NCBI RefSeq assembly: GCF_937924975.1
Contig: NZ_CALEYG010000011.1
Coordinates: 32,772 to 96,771, forward strand
Length of the DNA stretch: 64,000 nucleotides
Direction of reading: 5' to 3'
DNA from: an uncultured Stomatobaculum sp.
Lineage (GTDB): Bacteria; Bacillota; Clostridia; Lachnospirales; Lachnospiraceae
Part shown: one piece after another, positions 53,166 through 62,134 of the stretch
Layout of the letters: every line of letters starts with the position of its first letter
How positions within the stretch are numbered: position 1 is the first letter of the stretch
Notes under the pieces: generated by a model
Told to the model about the DNA's origin: nothing
Databases searched by the model: none
What the model saw: only the letters and a program-made list of their open reading frames with translations
Translations under genes and position numbers: made by a program

Positions 53166-54704
53166 TTAATCAAAATATCCGGTCTCTTTCCCATTTCCCT
53201 GCAAGTATCGATCGAGATTTTCCGGATTAATTTCTTCAGCATTTAAACGATGGTAGGGAACACGATAGTACTGCTGATCCCGTCTCCTATACTCCTGCAA
53301 TTGCTTTCTTTCTCCTTCACTGAGTGCCGCAGGATTCTTGTTTTCCAACTCGCTCCATTTGAGAGTATCAATAGACGAATCCTCTATGAGATGACCATGC
53401 TGATTTCCATTGAATTCAAAAATTTTGCTCCCGCTTAGCTCATCAGAGTCAAATGGTATAATCAACTGTTTTCTCGACGGAATATATAAAATGCCTTCCG
53501 CTACATTCTCCATTTCTTCCACTTGCAACTTGTCGGTATAATAAAATATTTTCAAGATACTTTCATTTTTTTCGGTCGGTGTTTGCATTTCGTAATGATT
53601 GCCTGCCAGAGCAAATGCTTCCAGCACCCCGTCTCCGTTGATATCTATCACACCGAACACTCCTTCGGGATATTTGGGATCTTTCCAACTTCCGTCGCGC
53701 AGTATCTGTCGGTAAGCCTCGACCGCTTTCTCATTCCGGCTCTTCTCGATCTTCTTTCCGCTCGTATCGACCTGGTTGCCGTCCGGTGTCGTCGTCGATA
53801 CCAGCATCACGCCGTCCGCGCCCACATAGTAGGCGCCGTCGACCCACTGATTTGCCGCCATGCTGCCGTCGCTTAAAAAGTAGTAATACCGCCCGTCAAA
53901 CTGCCGCCAGCCGTTTGCGATCACGCCGTTATCGTCTATGTAGTAGTACTTGCCGTCCAGCTGCATCCAGCCGGTCTTCATTCTACCGTCGTCCGCGAAG
54001 TAGTACCAGTTGTTGTCGATGAGGCGCCAACCGATCACAGGCTCGCCTGTGTCGTTGTTGTAATACCAGCTGCCGTCCTTGCCCTGATACCAGCTGTTCA
54101 TATGGTATTTCTCCGGGTCCAGCTGAATCGTGAAGTTCAGCTCGGTCGGCTCACCCGCCTCGCCGTTCTGATTCATCGCATAGCACTTGATTCGGTAAGT
54201 TCCGTTTCGCCGGAAACTGAGCGGCTCCGCATAGCTCTGCGGGGCGCTGTCCGTGCTGTCCGGCGCCTCCGAAATCTCGTACCGAATCTCCTTGCCGCCC
54301 TTACTCTCGAGTTTCAGCTCCACCGGGTCCTGATACGTTCCCGATTCCTGCGACGCCGTGACCGTGGGGTTCAGTTCTTCCAGTTTCTCCTGAATCTTCG
54401 TGGCCTCGCCCGACTTCTCTGTCATCTTCCCGGCTGCTTTCTTCAGAACAGACACCGCATCCGTGTGCTGGTTGTTCTTCTCGTAAATATCTGCGAGCGC
54501 CAGATACGCCTCCGCTTTCTTCGGGCTTACATTCACTGCCTTCTCATAGAGAGAGACCGCCTCTGCCTCCTGTCCCGCCTGTACCGCCCGATTCGCTGCC
54601 TGTAGCGTCCGCGGATAGCGCGTGCTCTGATAGCCTGCAAACATCGCAATGCCGAGTACCAGTACGGCTGCAAATACCATGCCCGCGATTTGCTGCTTTT
54701 TCAT
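53166..54704 (-). CDS. exported TPR / cell-wall-binding-repeat protein (cassette copy 2)
   Basis: This 512-aa paralogue of the protein at 39145-40602 has the same order of parts. They are an N-terminal hydrophobic anchor, TPR units (AVSLYEKAVNVSPKKAEAYLALADIYEKN), a CHB/HEX-like domain, cell-wall-binding repeats (about four: GWRLIDNNWYYFADDG, GWMQLDGKYYYIDDNG, GWRQFDGRYYYFLSDG and a shorter one), and a C-terminal domain with VIDINGDGVLEAF. It has one more wall repeat than copy 1. It is the last gene of the second LOTUS cassette. Confidence 0.85.
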   Translation of the reverse strand: MKKQQIAGMVFAAVLVLGIAMFAGYQSTRYPRTLQAANRAVQAGQEAEAVSLYEKAVNVSPKKAEAYLALADIYEKNNQHTDAVSVLKKAAGKMTEKSGEATKIQEKLEELNPTVTASQESGTYQDPVELKLESKGGKEIRYEISEAPDSTDSAPQSYAEPLSFRRNGTYRIKCYAMNQNGEAGEPTELNFTIQLDPEKYHMNSWYQGKDGSWYYNNDTGEPVIGWRLIDNNWYYFADDGRMKTGWMQLDGKYYYIDDNGVIANGWRQFDGRYYYFLSDGSMAANQWVDGAYYVGADGVMLVSTTTPDGNQVDTSGKKIEKSRNEKAVEAYRQILRDGSWKDPKYPEGVFGVIDINGDGVLEAFALAGNHYEMQTPTEKNESILKIFYYTDKLQVEEMENVAEGILYIPSRKQLIIPFDSDELSGSKIFEFNGNQHGHLIEDSSIDTLKWSELENKNPAALSEGERKQLQEYRRRDQQYYRVPYHRLNAEEINPENLDRYLQGNGKETGYFD

Positions 54705-54736
54705 AGCATTTCCCCCTTCACCGAAACACGGCTTTC

Positions 54737-55534
54737 TCAGTAGCTCAGATACTGCGCCAGCGCATAGCCGCGCTTGCCGTTATAAATCACCTCGTAAAAG
54801 CCGTTGTCTGCCGTCCTCACATAGCTGACCGAAGCGCCGAGCGGAATGTGCGCGAGATCCGCTCCCTTCGTGTCCGGCACGCTGCGAAGTGTAATATACT
54901 CTTTGCAGTTCACACAGAACATGGTCCGGTAGGTCGGACTTGGACTGGCGGTTGTCTCTACCGCGCCGACCGGCTTGTCCAGCCGCTCCGACTCGTCCGG
55001 CTGATAGTTGATGAGGTACGATGCGAGCGAATACCCTGTGGTCCCGTTGTAAATGACCTTGTAAAAACCGTTGTCCGCGGTCTCCAGCACGGTCACCGGC
55101 GCCGCAAACGGAATCTGCTTTACGGCGCGCGCCGCCGTGGTCGGCGATTCGCGCAGCGAGATCGACTGCGCGCAGTGCGAGACATACATGGTACGCGAGT
55201 AGTCCGCGGCTGCTGTGGCCGCCGCTGTCACTACCACCGGTGCAGCCGCCGCTGTCATGGGCGGTGCACCCTCTGTCGTGGGCGGTGCGCCCTCTGTCGC
55301 TGGCGTCGTTGCGGATGCCGCTGCCGCTGTCATAACCTCCGTCTCGGTCTCCGCAGCACTTGTTTCCGTCTCCCGGCGCGTTACCGTTTCCCGGGTCTCT
55401 GTCTGTAGTGCCGCCGCCTCAAAGCGCTTCTCCGGTTTCTGACTCGCAATCAATACGCCCGCCACAATTCCAACGGCCACAACGCCCGCCGCCGCGAGCG
55501 CCACGATATGCGTTCCGCCCTTTCCTTCTGCCAT
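54737..55534 (-). CDS. membrane-anchored protein with two SH3 domains (cassette copy 2)
   Basis: This 265-aa protein starts at 55534 (GGGAGGA site); the frame extends into the end of the M14 gene. One N-terminal TM helix (HIVALAAAGVVAVGIVAGVLIA) is followed by a long Thr/Ala/Glu linker with short PTTEGAP-like repeats. Two bacterial SH3 domains follow (MYVSHCAQSISLRESP... and MFCVNCKEYITLRSVP...), each ending in ENGFYEVIYNG-like sequence. SH3 domains of this kind bind peptidoglycan peptides. The damaged counterpart in copy 1 is at 40636-40903. Confidence 0.85.
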   Translation of the reverse strand: MAEGKGGTHIVALAAAGVVAVGIVAGVLIASQKPEKRFEAAALQTETRETVTRRETETSAAETETEVMTAAAASATTPATEGAPPTTEGAPPMTAAAAPVVVTAAATAAADYSRTMYVSHCAQSISLRESPTTAARAVKQIPFAAPVTVLETADNGFYKVIYNGTTGYSLASYLINYQPDESERLDKPVGAVETTASPSPTYRTMFCVNCKEYITLRSVPDTKGADLAHIPLGASVSYVRTADNGFYEVIYNGKRGYALAQYLSY

Positions 55535-55553
55535 TTTGTTTGCTTCCTCCCTG

Positions 55554-56819
55554 TTATTTTGTTTCATTGATGCGGTGTACTTCGCCTTTTACAATCAGCT
55601 CCAAGGTCATCGGCACGACATCCTTATTCTCGCGCCAAATGCTTTCCATCTGCGCCGGATCCACCGGATTGCCGCCGTGACCCGCCTCAATCGTGAGACT
55701 CGGGATACCCATCTTCGAGATGGCCCAGTCCTTATATCCGGCTGTGTCGAGCGCCTGAAAATTGCCGTCCAGGCGGTAGCCGGTCAGTTCTGCGGTTCGC
55801 TTTGCGAGGGCCAGGGTCATGTCGCGAAGCGCCCCCTCCTGCCCGAAGTTCCAGTAAATCACTTCGCCCTGCGTGTGGTAACTGAGAGTCGCGTCAAATT
55901 TGACCCGCCGGGTCAGATCGGCGAGCGCCTTCGACTCAATCTCACACTCCGGCGCCGTTCCCTTATAGTGGTCCGCCGAGGCGTGACCGAGGTGATCGTT
56001 ATAGGACTCCCAGAGCGCGTCAAAGTTCCGGTTCAGATCGACACCGTTCGCATTCGATTTCCACTGTTGCAAATAGCCCGTCGTGAGCTGCTTCCCGTCC
56101 TTTGCCGCGATGTTCCGGACCGTCTCCCGCACAGCCTCCGTGTGAATGCCGTCCATGCCGAGCTGACTTATGCTGATGCCGTCCGGATTTGCCATCGGAA
56201 TAAAGTGAATCTCCGTGTCCGCGAGCAAATCTCTGACTAAGGCATCGCGGAAACTGTCGTTTTTCTGTTGTGCCGCAAGCAGTCCCACAGACTGCCGCAT
56301 CACAAGTTGCACTGTGATATACTCCCGCGCGTGAATGCCACCGAAGACCAGTAGATGATGCTTTGCCTCCGGATTCCCGATGCGGAGGTCATAGAGCTGA
56401 TTGCCGTCGACTGTCTTTCCGAGCACATCAACCCGCAGCGCGCTTCCTGCCTGCTTTTGCAACTGACTCAGATCCCGCTGAAATTCCCCGTAGGTATAGA
56501 GGCTGCTCTGAAAGCAGAGATATGTCTCCGCATCCAGCGCTTCCGTCGGTGCTTCACTTTTTTCCGCGGTTGATGCGGGCGCTACGACACTCTCGTTTAC
56601 GGCGGAGGTCGTTTCTGCTGCGCTGCCGCCTGCCGCCGCAGTGCTTGCCGCGCCGCTCTCCGTCACAGTGGCCGCATGACTTGCAGCGAGTGTATTTTTC
56701 TTCACCTTGGCCGCCACCATCGTTTGTCCTACTGCTTTGACCTCCTGCGATTTTGCGCCGCACGCCACACTCGCCGTGATACAGCAAAGAAACAAGACCC
56801 CCACAAACCTCTTTTTCAT
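55554..56819 (-). CDS. exported M14-family zinc carboxypeptidase
   Basis: This 421-aa lipoprotein-like export (VLFLCCITASVACGAKS) contains a C-terminal M14 peptidase domain. The zinc motif is GGIHAREYITVQLV (HxxE). ANPDGISI, NGVDLNRNFDALWE and SYHTQGEVIYW follow, as does a catalytic Glu in LTIEAGHGGNPVDP. Relatives cleave gamma-D-glutamyl-diaminopimelate in wall peptides, so a cell-wall role fits its SH3 and wall-repeat neighbours. Its gene is absent from cassette copy 1. The start at 56819 is chosen for the signal peptide and the AAAAGGGG site. Confidence 0.88.
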   Translation of the reverse strand: MKKRFVGVLFLCCITASVACGAKSQEVKAVGQTMVAAKVKKNTLAASHAATVTESGAASTAAAGGSAAETTSAVNESVVAPASTAEKSEAPTEALDAETYLCFQSSLYTYGEFQRDLSQLQKQAGSALRVDVLGKTVDGNQLYDLRIGNPEAKHHLLVFGGIHAREYITVQLVMRQSVGLLAAQQKNDSFRDALVRDLLADTEIHFIPMANPDGISISQLGMDGIHTEAVRETVRNIAAKDGKQLTTGYLQQWKSNANGVDLNRNFDALWESYNDHLGHASADHYKGTAPECEIESKALADLTRRVKFDATLSYHTQGEVIYWNFGQEGALRDMTLALAKRTAELTGYRLDGNFQALDTAGYKDWAISKMGIPSLTIEAGHGGNPVDPAQMESIWRENKDVVPMTLELIVKGEVHRINETK

Positions 56820-56965
56820 GACGCATCCCCTTTTCTTATCTGCTTGTCTATGCCGCAATGATACTTGACCGTTTGGCGCAGCCCCTTTGCCGGCCTCTTC
56901 TCATCTTGTGGCCGAAAAATCCGCCTCTCGGAACTTTAACCCGTATCCTGCGCCGTTTTTCAGCC

Positions 56966-56996
56966 GGGCATAGAGATTAAAACCGGCCCTATGCCC
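56966..56996. other. inverted repeat upstream of the M14 gene
   Basis: GGGCATAG (56966-56973) and CTATGCCC (56989-56996) form a perfect 8-bp stem with a 15-nt loop, in the roughly 260-nt gap between LOTUS gene 2 and the M14 gene. It has no T-tract on the minus strand, so it may be a leader structure or an operator. Nothing else was recognised in the gap. Confidence 0.4.
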
Positions 56997-57083
56997 AGAA
57001 ACGAGGCATCAAACATCGCCTTCCGAAAACCGCGCTGTGAATCAGATTTTCTTTGATTACTGACGCTGAACTTCTCGGAATCG

Positions 57084-59000
57084 TCAGCCCAGGTCATAGG
57101 CAGCTGCCTTTTCTGCCGAGAGCCACCGGCTCTCCGGGTACAGAACCGCGCGGCACCTGCGGTGCGCGCTCGAGAGGGAGAGCACTTCTCGCGCGATATA
57201 ATCGCCTGCCTCTGTGCGCTCTACCGCGATTGCGCGTTCCGGCTCCCTTCCTTCCGCAAATCGGAGCGGCAACAGAATATCACAGACATTCCGCGCAACA
57301 TCATAACCGGGCAGTGCCACCCCCCGGTTCCAGCGAAACTCCCGCAGACTGCGGTTCACAATCTGGCCAAACGCCCGCTTCATCGCCTCCGATACTTCCG
57401 GTACCTCTTCGATTTGTTTGCCTAAGTTCATGAAATACCGTTTTCGCGCCGCATTTTCCGGATGCAGTGTATAGACTTCTTCCGGTGTGCTGTCCCCGCT
57501 TGTCAGCATCTCCCGCATGCAAACGCCCTGTAAAAATTCGAGCGGGAGTCTCTCCGTCTGCTCCGTGAGAATCCGCCGGTAATCGCAGTACAGCGCCGCG
57601 CCGTCCGACAAAGCCTGTATCTCCGGAAGCTCATATGCGGCTGCGGGCGGAAGCGCTTCGAAATGACGGGAAACATCTTCAAACGCCTGTGTCCCGACTG
57701 CCACAAAACTCTCGAGATTCCAGCGCGGACCGGTCTTCAAAAGATTATTTTTAAAGAACGCATAAATCGGTCTGAAATCCGCTGTGACAAGCCCGGTATG
57801 GCAGATTCCGTACTGCACATCTTGATAGCCGGGCAAGGTTTCCCGGCAATGCCGGAACTTATTTTCCGCGTATATCCGGGAAATATAGTTCTCCATATAT
57901 CTGCCGAAGACGGGAGCCGTTACCGCGACAGGTAAGACTGTATCTCCGTAGTTCCAGGGCTCCGGGCACAGAAGCTTCACGAGTCTCTGTAACCTCTCGC
58001 TCGAGACCTTTGCGAAAGCGTGCGAATCTCGCAGAGCAGCAGCGGCAGGTGCCTCCGAAGCCCTCCTGTCTTCGGGGATGCGCTCTGCCTCAACTTTCCG
58101 CGGTGCTTGTCCGGACGGTTGCTCTTCACGATGCAACCGAACCACAGGATAGAGACTCTTACCGTTGGTGGACGCCTTCATCCGAACGTCGAGCAGAGAG
58201 GGAAACTGTTTTAAAAACAGGATGCCGTCAGCAGTGCCGTACTCCTTAGAATCCACTCCGTTTTGTTGCAAGAATTCGAGAAAAGACTTCGCGGCTCTCC
58301 AACAGTTTTCCTCTAAGGAAAACTGTTGCGCTCGTTTCAAAATTTCTTTTTCAAGGCGTTCTCTCACACGATCGTCCAGAACAAATTTCGGCCTTTCCGG
58401 CTCGCTCTCGCAAGCCGCCGTGCTTTCTGTCCTGCGGGAAACGCTTATCGCAAAGCGACGAAGCCGCACCAAAGTCTTCGCTCTTTTCTCGGACGGATCG
58501 GAAAATTTCAGCTCAATCTGTTCCGCAAACTGCTGCAAAAATAAATTCAGCTGGATGAAGCCATACTCTTTATAGTTGATGCCCGCCGCAGCCACAGCGT
58601 TTCCGACCTGTGTGATATCAATCCATTCGCCCTGCTCCAGCGACAAATTTTGCAAAATGGCCCGAAGCAGCTTGGTCAAAACCGGCTTCTTTTCATCCGG
58701 GACCTTGCCCTCCTGCCAACTCTTTTGACGTATTAATCGACGGTACTGCCGCAAAATAACATAGCTTCTTTCCGGCTCTCCCGCCTGTGTGGCAGCACTG
58801 TCCGTGATGACGATATCCTCCGGAAAGGACTTCAAAAAGGCGCGCAGCGTCTCTATGCCATATTCTTGATATCGAATCCCTGCCTTTTGCAATTCCTGTT
58901 CGAACTTGTCCGTGCCGACCCAGCCGTAATCATGCGTTTGGAGTTTCAACAGCGCCTCACAGAGCAAAGGGCGCAGTTTTTCCCGCTCATTCTCTTTCAC
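57084..59000 (-). CDS. triple-LOTUS (OST-HTH) and DUF3825 protein (cassette copy 2)
   Basis: This 638-aa paralogue of the protein at 40930-43026 has LOTUS-like units at about 8-85, 106-182 and 212-290 (GWVGTDKFEQELQKAGIRYQEYG, EWIDITQVGNAVAAAGINYKEYG, SFLEFLQQNGVDSKEYG). A DUF3825 region follows to the end. Conserved DUF3825 positions have drifted: NTGLV is HTGLV, YNNSRLL is HRRCRAV, PDSDWL is PESRWL. The two copies may therefore differ in function. Start is GTG at 59000 after GAGGGGGAG. The promoter at 59090-59118 is of the same type as that of copy 1. Confidence 0.8.
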   Translation of the reverse strand: MKENEREKLRPLLCEALLKLQTHDYGWVGTDKFEQELQKAGIRYQEYGIETLRAFLKSFPEDIVITDSAATQAGEPERSYVILRQYRRLIRQKSWQEGKVPDEKKPVLTKLLRAILQNLSLEQGEWIDITQVGNAVAAAGINYKEYGFIQLNLFLQQFAEQIELKFSDPSEKRAKTLVRLRRFAISVSRRTESTAACESEPERPKFVLDDRVRERLEKEILKRAQQFSLEENCWRAAKSFLEFLQQNGVDSKEYGTADGILFLKQFPSLLDVRMKASTNGKSLYPVVRLHREEQPSGQAPRKVEAERIPEDRRASEAPAAAALRDSHAFAKVSSERLQRLVKLLCPEPWNYGDTVLPVAVTAPVFGRYMENYISRIYAENKFRHCRETLPGYQDVQYGICHTGLVTADFRPIYAFFKNNLLKTGPRWNLESFVAVGTQAFEDVSRHFEALPPAAAYELPEIQALSDGAALYCDYRRILTEQTERLPLEFLQGVCMREMLTSGDSTPEEVYTLHPENAARKRYFMNLGKQIEEVPEVSEAMKRAFGQIVNRSLREFRWNRGVALPGYDVARNVCDILLPLRFAEGREPERAIAVERTEAGDYIAREVLSLSSAHRRCRAVLYPESRWLSAEKAAAYDLG

Positions 59001-59089
59001 ACAACTCCCCCTCTTCCGTCCCGCGCTCTTGCAGAATGCCTGTTTTTTTCTTATATTTTAGCGCGTTTCTTCATAATTCTTTCACATTT

Positions 59090-59118
59090 ACCTTACTTCC
59101 TGTACCGACTTCCGTCAA
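59090..59118 (-). promoter_or_regulatory. promoter C of LOTUS gene 2
   Basis: Minus strand CAAC-TTGACG (-35 complement of 59113-59118), 17-nt spacer ending GGAAG, TAAGGT (complement of 59090-59095). The core and the bases just downstream (GGTAA...TATGAA) match promoter A. Confidence 0.65.
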
Positions 59119-59165
59119 GTTGTAAGGCCGGAAATGATTGTATACCTGCTGTGAGGCGAAAAAGC

Positions 59166-59198
59166 ACAAAAAAGGCAGCCTCCTTATCGGGCTGCCTT
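59166..59198 (-). terminator. intrinsic terminator of the DUF364 gene
   Basis: AAGGCAGCC (59172-59180) pairs with GGCTGCCTT (59190-59198), followed on the minus strand by TTTTTTGTG. Confidence 0.85.
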
Positions 59199-59209
59199 GA
59201 TTCCCCAAA

Positions 59210-60055
59210 TTATTTCCGCCGTAGAATATATAAATCCATGTATTTTAAATCTTCCCCCACGGGGAGTGGTGCAAGCTGTGCCTGCAAATAGCTCTCTTTA
59301 TCGCGCACCGAGGCACTGAAAATATAATTGTAGCCGAGATCGAAGAGATAGGCGGGGCAGAGCTCATTGCTCGGGCCGTAAATGCCGCGAATCTCTGCCT
59401 TCTCACAGCAGGCCAGGATATCCCGGTAACTGTCATTGACGATCGTGCATCCCGTCATAATTACCATATCCAGAGTCTTTAGCACCTCCGCATAGTCGAT
59501 GGCGCTCTTCCCGAGATGCCAGTGAATCCCCTCCGGATAGACTTTCATGCCCTCTCTCCCGATACGGTAATTCAAAAGTCCTTTTTCCGGCCGCAAATCA
59601 AAGGCATGAAACTCCTCGCATTTTCCGAGGAAAAACTGATTGTAAAGTCCATAGCCTATAATACCGACTTTCTTGCCCGAAACATCATAGGGAAACTGCA
59701 GTCCCGGCTCACGCACAATACCCTGCTCCGTAAGACGCTCGGCGGTGTTGAAGGGCTTGCTCATCAAATTCAACAGTGCGACAAGCGGCTCTCGAAGCGT
59801 CTCATCATCCGCCGCAAAAAAGTTCTCAATCACCTGATTAACCGGCTTTCCGAGCTCTTTTGACAATACCGCCTGATACGCCTCCGGGCTCTTCTCCTTA
59901 CCCACGCGCAAGCACTGCGAGACCCGGCCTCTCGTATCGGCACACATGAACCAGCGGTACTCAAGGATAAACTCATCCAAAACCGGCATTTCTTCCCGCT
60001 CTGTTTCGTAGCGCTTCCCGAGCCGTTCATAAACTTCTCTTAAATCATCGTTCAT
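59210..60055 (-). CDS. DUF364-like Rossmann-fold protein (putative heavy-metal chelation family)
   Basis: This 281-aa cytoplasmic protein has a Rossmann-like core (KKVGIIGYGLYNQFFL) and the DUF364 C-terminal pattern LDMVIMTGCTIVNDSYRDILACC ... GPSNELCPAYLFDLGYNYIFSASVRD. The family is proposed to bind metals or a metal-chelating metabolite, but function is not proved. Single gene with its own terminator. Confidence 0.75.
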   Translation of the reverse strand: MNDDLREVYERLGKRYETEREEMPVLDEFILEYRWFMCADTRGRVSQCLRVGKEKSPEAYQAVLSKELGKPVNQVIENFFAADDETLREPLVALLNLMSKPFNTAERLTEQGIVREPGLQFPYDVSGKKVGIIGYGLYNQFFLGKCEEFHAFDLRPEKGLLNYRIGREGMKVYPEGIHWHLGKSAIDYAEVLKTLDMVIMTGCTIVNDSYRDILACCEKAEIRGIYGPSNELCPAYLFDLGYNYIFSASVRDKESYLQAQLAPLPVGEDLKYMDLYILRRK

Positions 60056-60246
60056 CGTATCACCTCATTCACAATAAGCTTCACCGCAAATCATGCCGCA
60101 CTGTTTTCCGGGACAAAACCTAACCGGAATTTCAATGCCCTGTCTGCGTCAACAAATAACCAGTTAAATATAACTAATTATAGTTTATCGCATTGCGTTG
60201 CATCTTTCCACCGGAAAATCAGTGCGCATCGATAAAAGTTACCGCA

Positions 60247-60286
60247 TCAAAAAGACAGCCCCTCACTTTTGTAAGAGGCTGTCTCG
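60247..60286 (-). terminator. intrinsic terminator of the MATE gene
   Basis: On the minus strand AGACAGCCTC pairs with GAGGGGCTGTCT (two-base bulge) and is followed by TTTTTG. The remaining AT-rich gap up to the DUF364 gene (60056-60246) shows no gene. Confidence 0.75.
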
Positions 60287-60314
60287 AATGGAACATGATC
60301 GGTTTTCCGGATGC

Positions 60315-61652
60315 TCAAGCCTGCGTTTTAATTGCGAGCCATGCCTTCCTGAGCGCGATATAAGAAATCACAAAGTTCGCAAACCAACCTGCCGGAACCG
60401 CAAGCCAGACAAACGCGATGCCAAAGCGCGGCGCAAACAGTAGCGCAACCGCGAGGCGAATCGCGAGATTCACCAGATTCGCGATGAGGAACGGACACAT
60501 CTTGCCGAGTCCGCGAAGCACGCCGTCCGTCGCCATTTTAATTCCCATGAAAAGAAAGAAATAGCCGAGCCATTTCATGTACTCTCCGGATACCCGATAC
60601 GCGAGTTCCGTTCCGTCTTTTCCCAAAAACAGCGCGGAAATGCGGGTGTGCAAGCTTTCAATGATAAGAAACGCCAGGAGCGCAAAGCAAACATCCAGCA
60701 ATATCGCGGCGCGGTATCCTTTTCGGATCCGCTCTGTCTTCCCGGCGCCAAGGTTCTGGGAGACAAAGGGCGAGACCGCATTGCCGATGGACACAAAGAT
60801 CAACGAGAAGACATTCTCCACCCGCATGGTAGCCGCATAGCCCGCGAGCGCCTGGGTTCCGAAGGGATTCACAACCGCCTGAACAAGCATCATCCCGACA
60901 GAGACGGTCGACTGCTGCAGGACCGACGGGACCGCGATACCTAACATGGACTGTAATTCCTGCCAGTCAAAGCGTCGAAAACTGCCCTGATAGCGCTTCA
61001 TCCGGATCAAAAAAAGAAGAAGCGATAGCACTGCGGAAATCCCCTGTGCGATTAAGGTCGCGAGCGCTGCGCCGAACACGCCGAGTCCAAGCCCTGCCAC
61101 CATCCAAAAATCCATCCCTATATTGAGGAGCGAGGAGAAAATCAGAAGTCCCAGCGGAATCCTCGATTCACCGATGGAGGTAAACATGGTAGAGAGAATG
61201 TTGTACATAAACAAAAACGGAAAGCCCGCAAAATAGATGCGAAGGTACAGCGAAGCCGTGTCCAGAATGTCCAGGGGCGTCTGTAAGCCCCGCAACATCC
61301 GCTTGGAAAAGCAAAAACCGATGACGCCGAGGCATATACTGAGCAGCAAAAAACTGATGAGCGAAGTCGACACAATGGTCTTCATCTTGTCGTATTCTTT
61401 GGCGCCGAAATGGCGACTCACCAGCACGCCCGCGCCGACACCGGCACCGAGTGCCACACAGATAAAGACATTTGTGAGCGCCGCACAGGCCCCGACCGCC
61501 GCGAGCGCAGAGGAACCCACAAAACGGCCGACTATGATAGAATCGGCCATGTTATAGACCTGTTGAAAGAAACTGCCGAGAATCAGCGGCATCGCAAAAA
61601 CGGTCAGCGCCTTGAGCGGCGCATCTGTGATCAAATATTCATCTTTTGACAT
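60315..61652 (-). CDS. MATE-family efflux transporter
   Basis: This 445-aa protein has 12 hydrophobic segments in two homologous halves, each opening with the MATE pattern: PLILGSFFQQVYNMADSIIVGRFVGSSALAAVGAC at the N-terminus and VPSVLQQSTVSVGMMLVQAVVNPFGTQALAGYAA in the middle. It likely exports drugs or metabolites with Na+ or H+. Length is normal. No regulator adjacent. Confidence 0.92.
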   Translation of the reverse strand: MSKDEYLITDAPLKALTVFAMPLILGSFFQQVYNMADSIIVGRFVGSSALAAVGACAALTNVFICVALGAGVGAGVLVSRHFGAKEYDKMKTIVSTSLISFLLLSICLGVIGFCFSKRMLRGLQTPLDILDTASLYLRIYFAGFPFLFMYNILSTMFTSIGESRIPLGLLIFSSLLNIGMDFWMVAGLGLGVFGAALATLIAQGISAVLSLLLFLIRMKRYQGSFRRFDWQELQSMLGIAVPSVLQQSTVSVGMMLVQAVVNPFGTQALAGYAATMRVENVFSLIFVSIGNAVSPFVSQNLGAGKTERIRKGYRAAILLDVCFALLAFLIIESLHTRISALFLGKDGTELAYRVSGEYMKWLGYFFLFMGIKMATDGVLRGLGKMCPFLIANLVNLAIRLAVALLFAPRFGIAFVWLAVPAGWFANFVISYIALRKAWLAIKTQA

Positions 61653-61695
61653 AAAGTATTTCTCCCCGCTTCTACCGAGGCCCCGCCACTTTTGT

Positions 61696-61900
61696 CTATG
61701 CCTCCGCCCCCTTAGCCGGAAGTTTTGCCGTGGCTCGCTTCATCCGGATTATAACATAAATCAAAACCACAAGTTCTGTGACGGGCGTCACAAGACGGAT
61801 CGCGAACGGCGCAAGCAAGACGGACAGAGTTAAAATCTTTATTCCCTTGCCCTTCTCGCCGTTGTAGAAGAACATCGGAATGATTGCAAATACCAGGAAG
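61696..61900 (-). pseudogene. C-terminal fragment of a TraX-like membrane protein
   Basis: The minus-strand frame reads RSFLVFAIIPMFFYNGEKGK and continues to a TAG at 61696. The FFYNGEKGKG turn and flanking hydrophobic helices resemble the C-terminal part of TraX-type integral membrane proteins. The frame joins the IS3 remnant at about 61900, so the 5' part was lost when the element inserted or recombined. Confidence 0.5.
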
Positions 61901-62072
61901 CTCCGGATATGCCGTACTCAGCCACAAGGCTGGCGATCGTGCGTCCATCCTGAATGTGCGCACGAGCAACTTTTCGTCTGGTTTCGTCTGATATTCGAGT
62001 CATGTATTTTTCTCCGCTGCTGACATTATAATCTATCGGGCAGAGGTGTTACAAAATCACTGTACTACCACA
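61900..62072 (-). mobile_element. truncated IS3-family remnant (left end and orfA start)
   Basis: About 170 bp match the left end of the IS3 element at 47933: the inverted repeat with TTGTAACACCTCTGC, the ATG of orfA at 62003, and the codons for MTRISDET...KV.RAHIQDGRTIASLVAEYGIS. Homology stops at about 61900. The copy carries many substitutions, so it is an independent, older insertion. Confidence 0.85.
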
Positions 62073-62089
62073 TCGTCATATTAAGTAAA

Positions 62090-62125
62090 ATGGCAGACAG
62101 CCATTGAAGAAAAGCTGTCTGCCAT
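62090..62125 (-). terminator. hairpin after the MFS fragment
   Basis: ATGGCAGACAGC (62090-62101) pairs perfectly with GCTGTCTGCCAT (62114-62125), followed on the minus strand by TTTACTTAA. It is the likely terminator of the former MFS gene. Confidence 0.65.
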
Positions 62126-62134
62126 TGCATTTAA

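Noticed and set aside
61712..61969. 85-codon minus-strand frame across the IS3 remnant junction
   Set aside because: It is a different frame from both the TraX-like fragment and the orfA remnant and encodes nothing recognisable.
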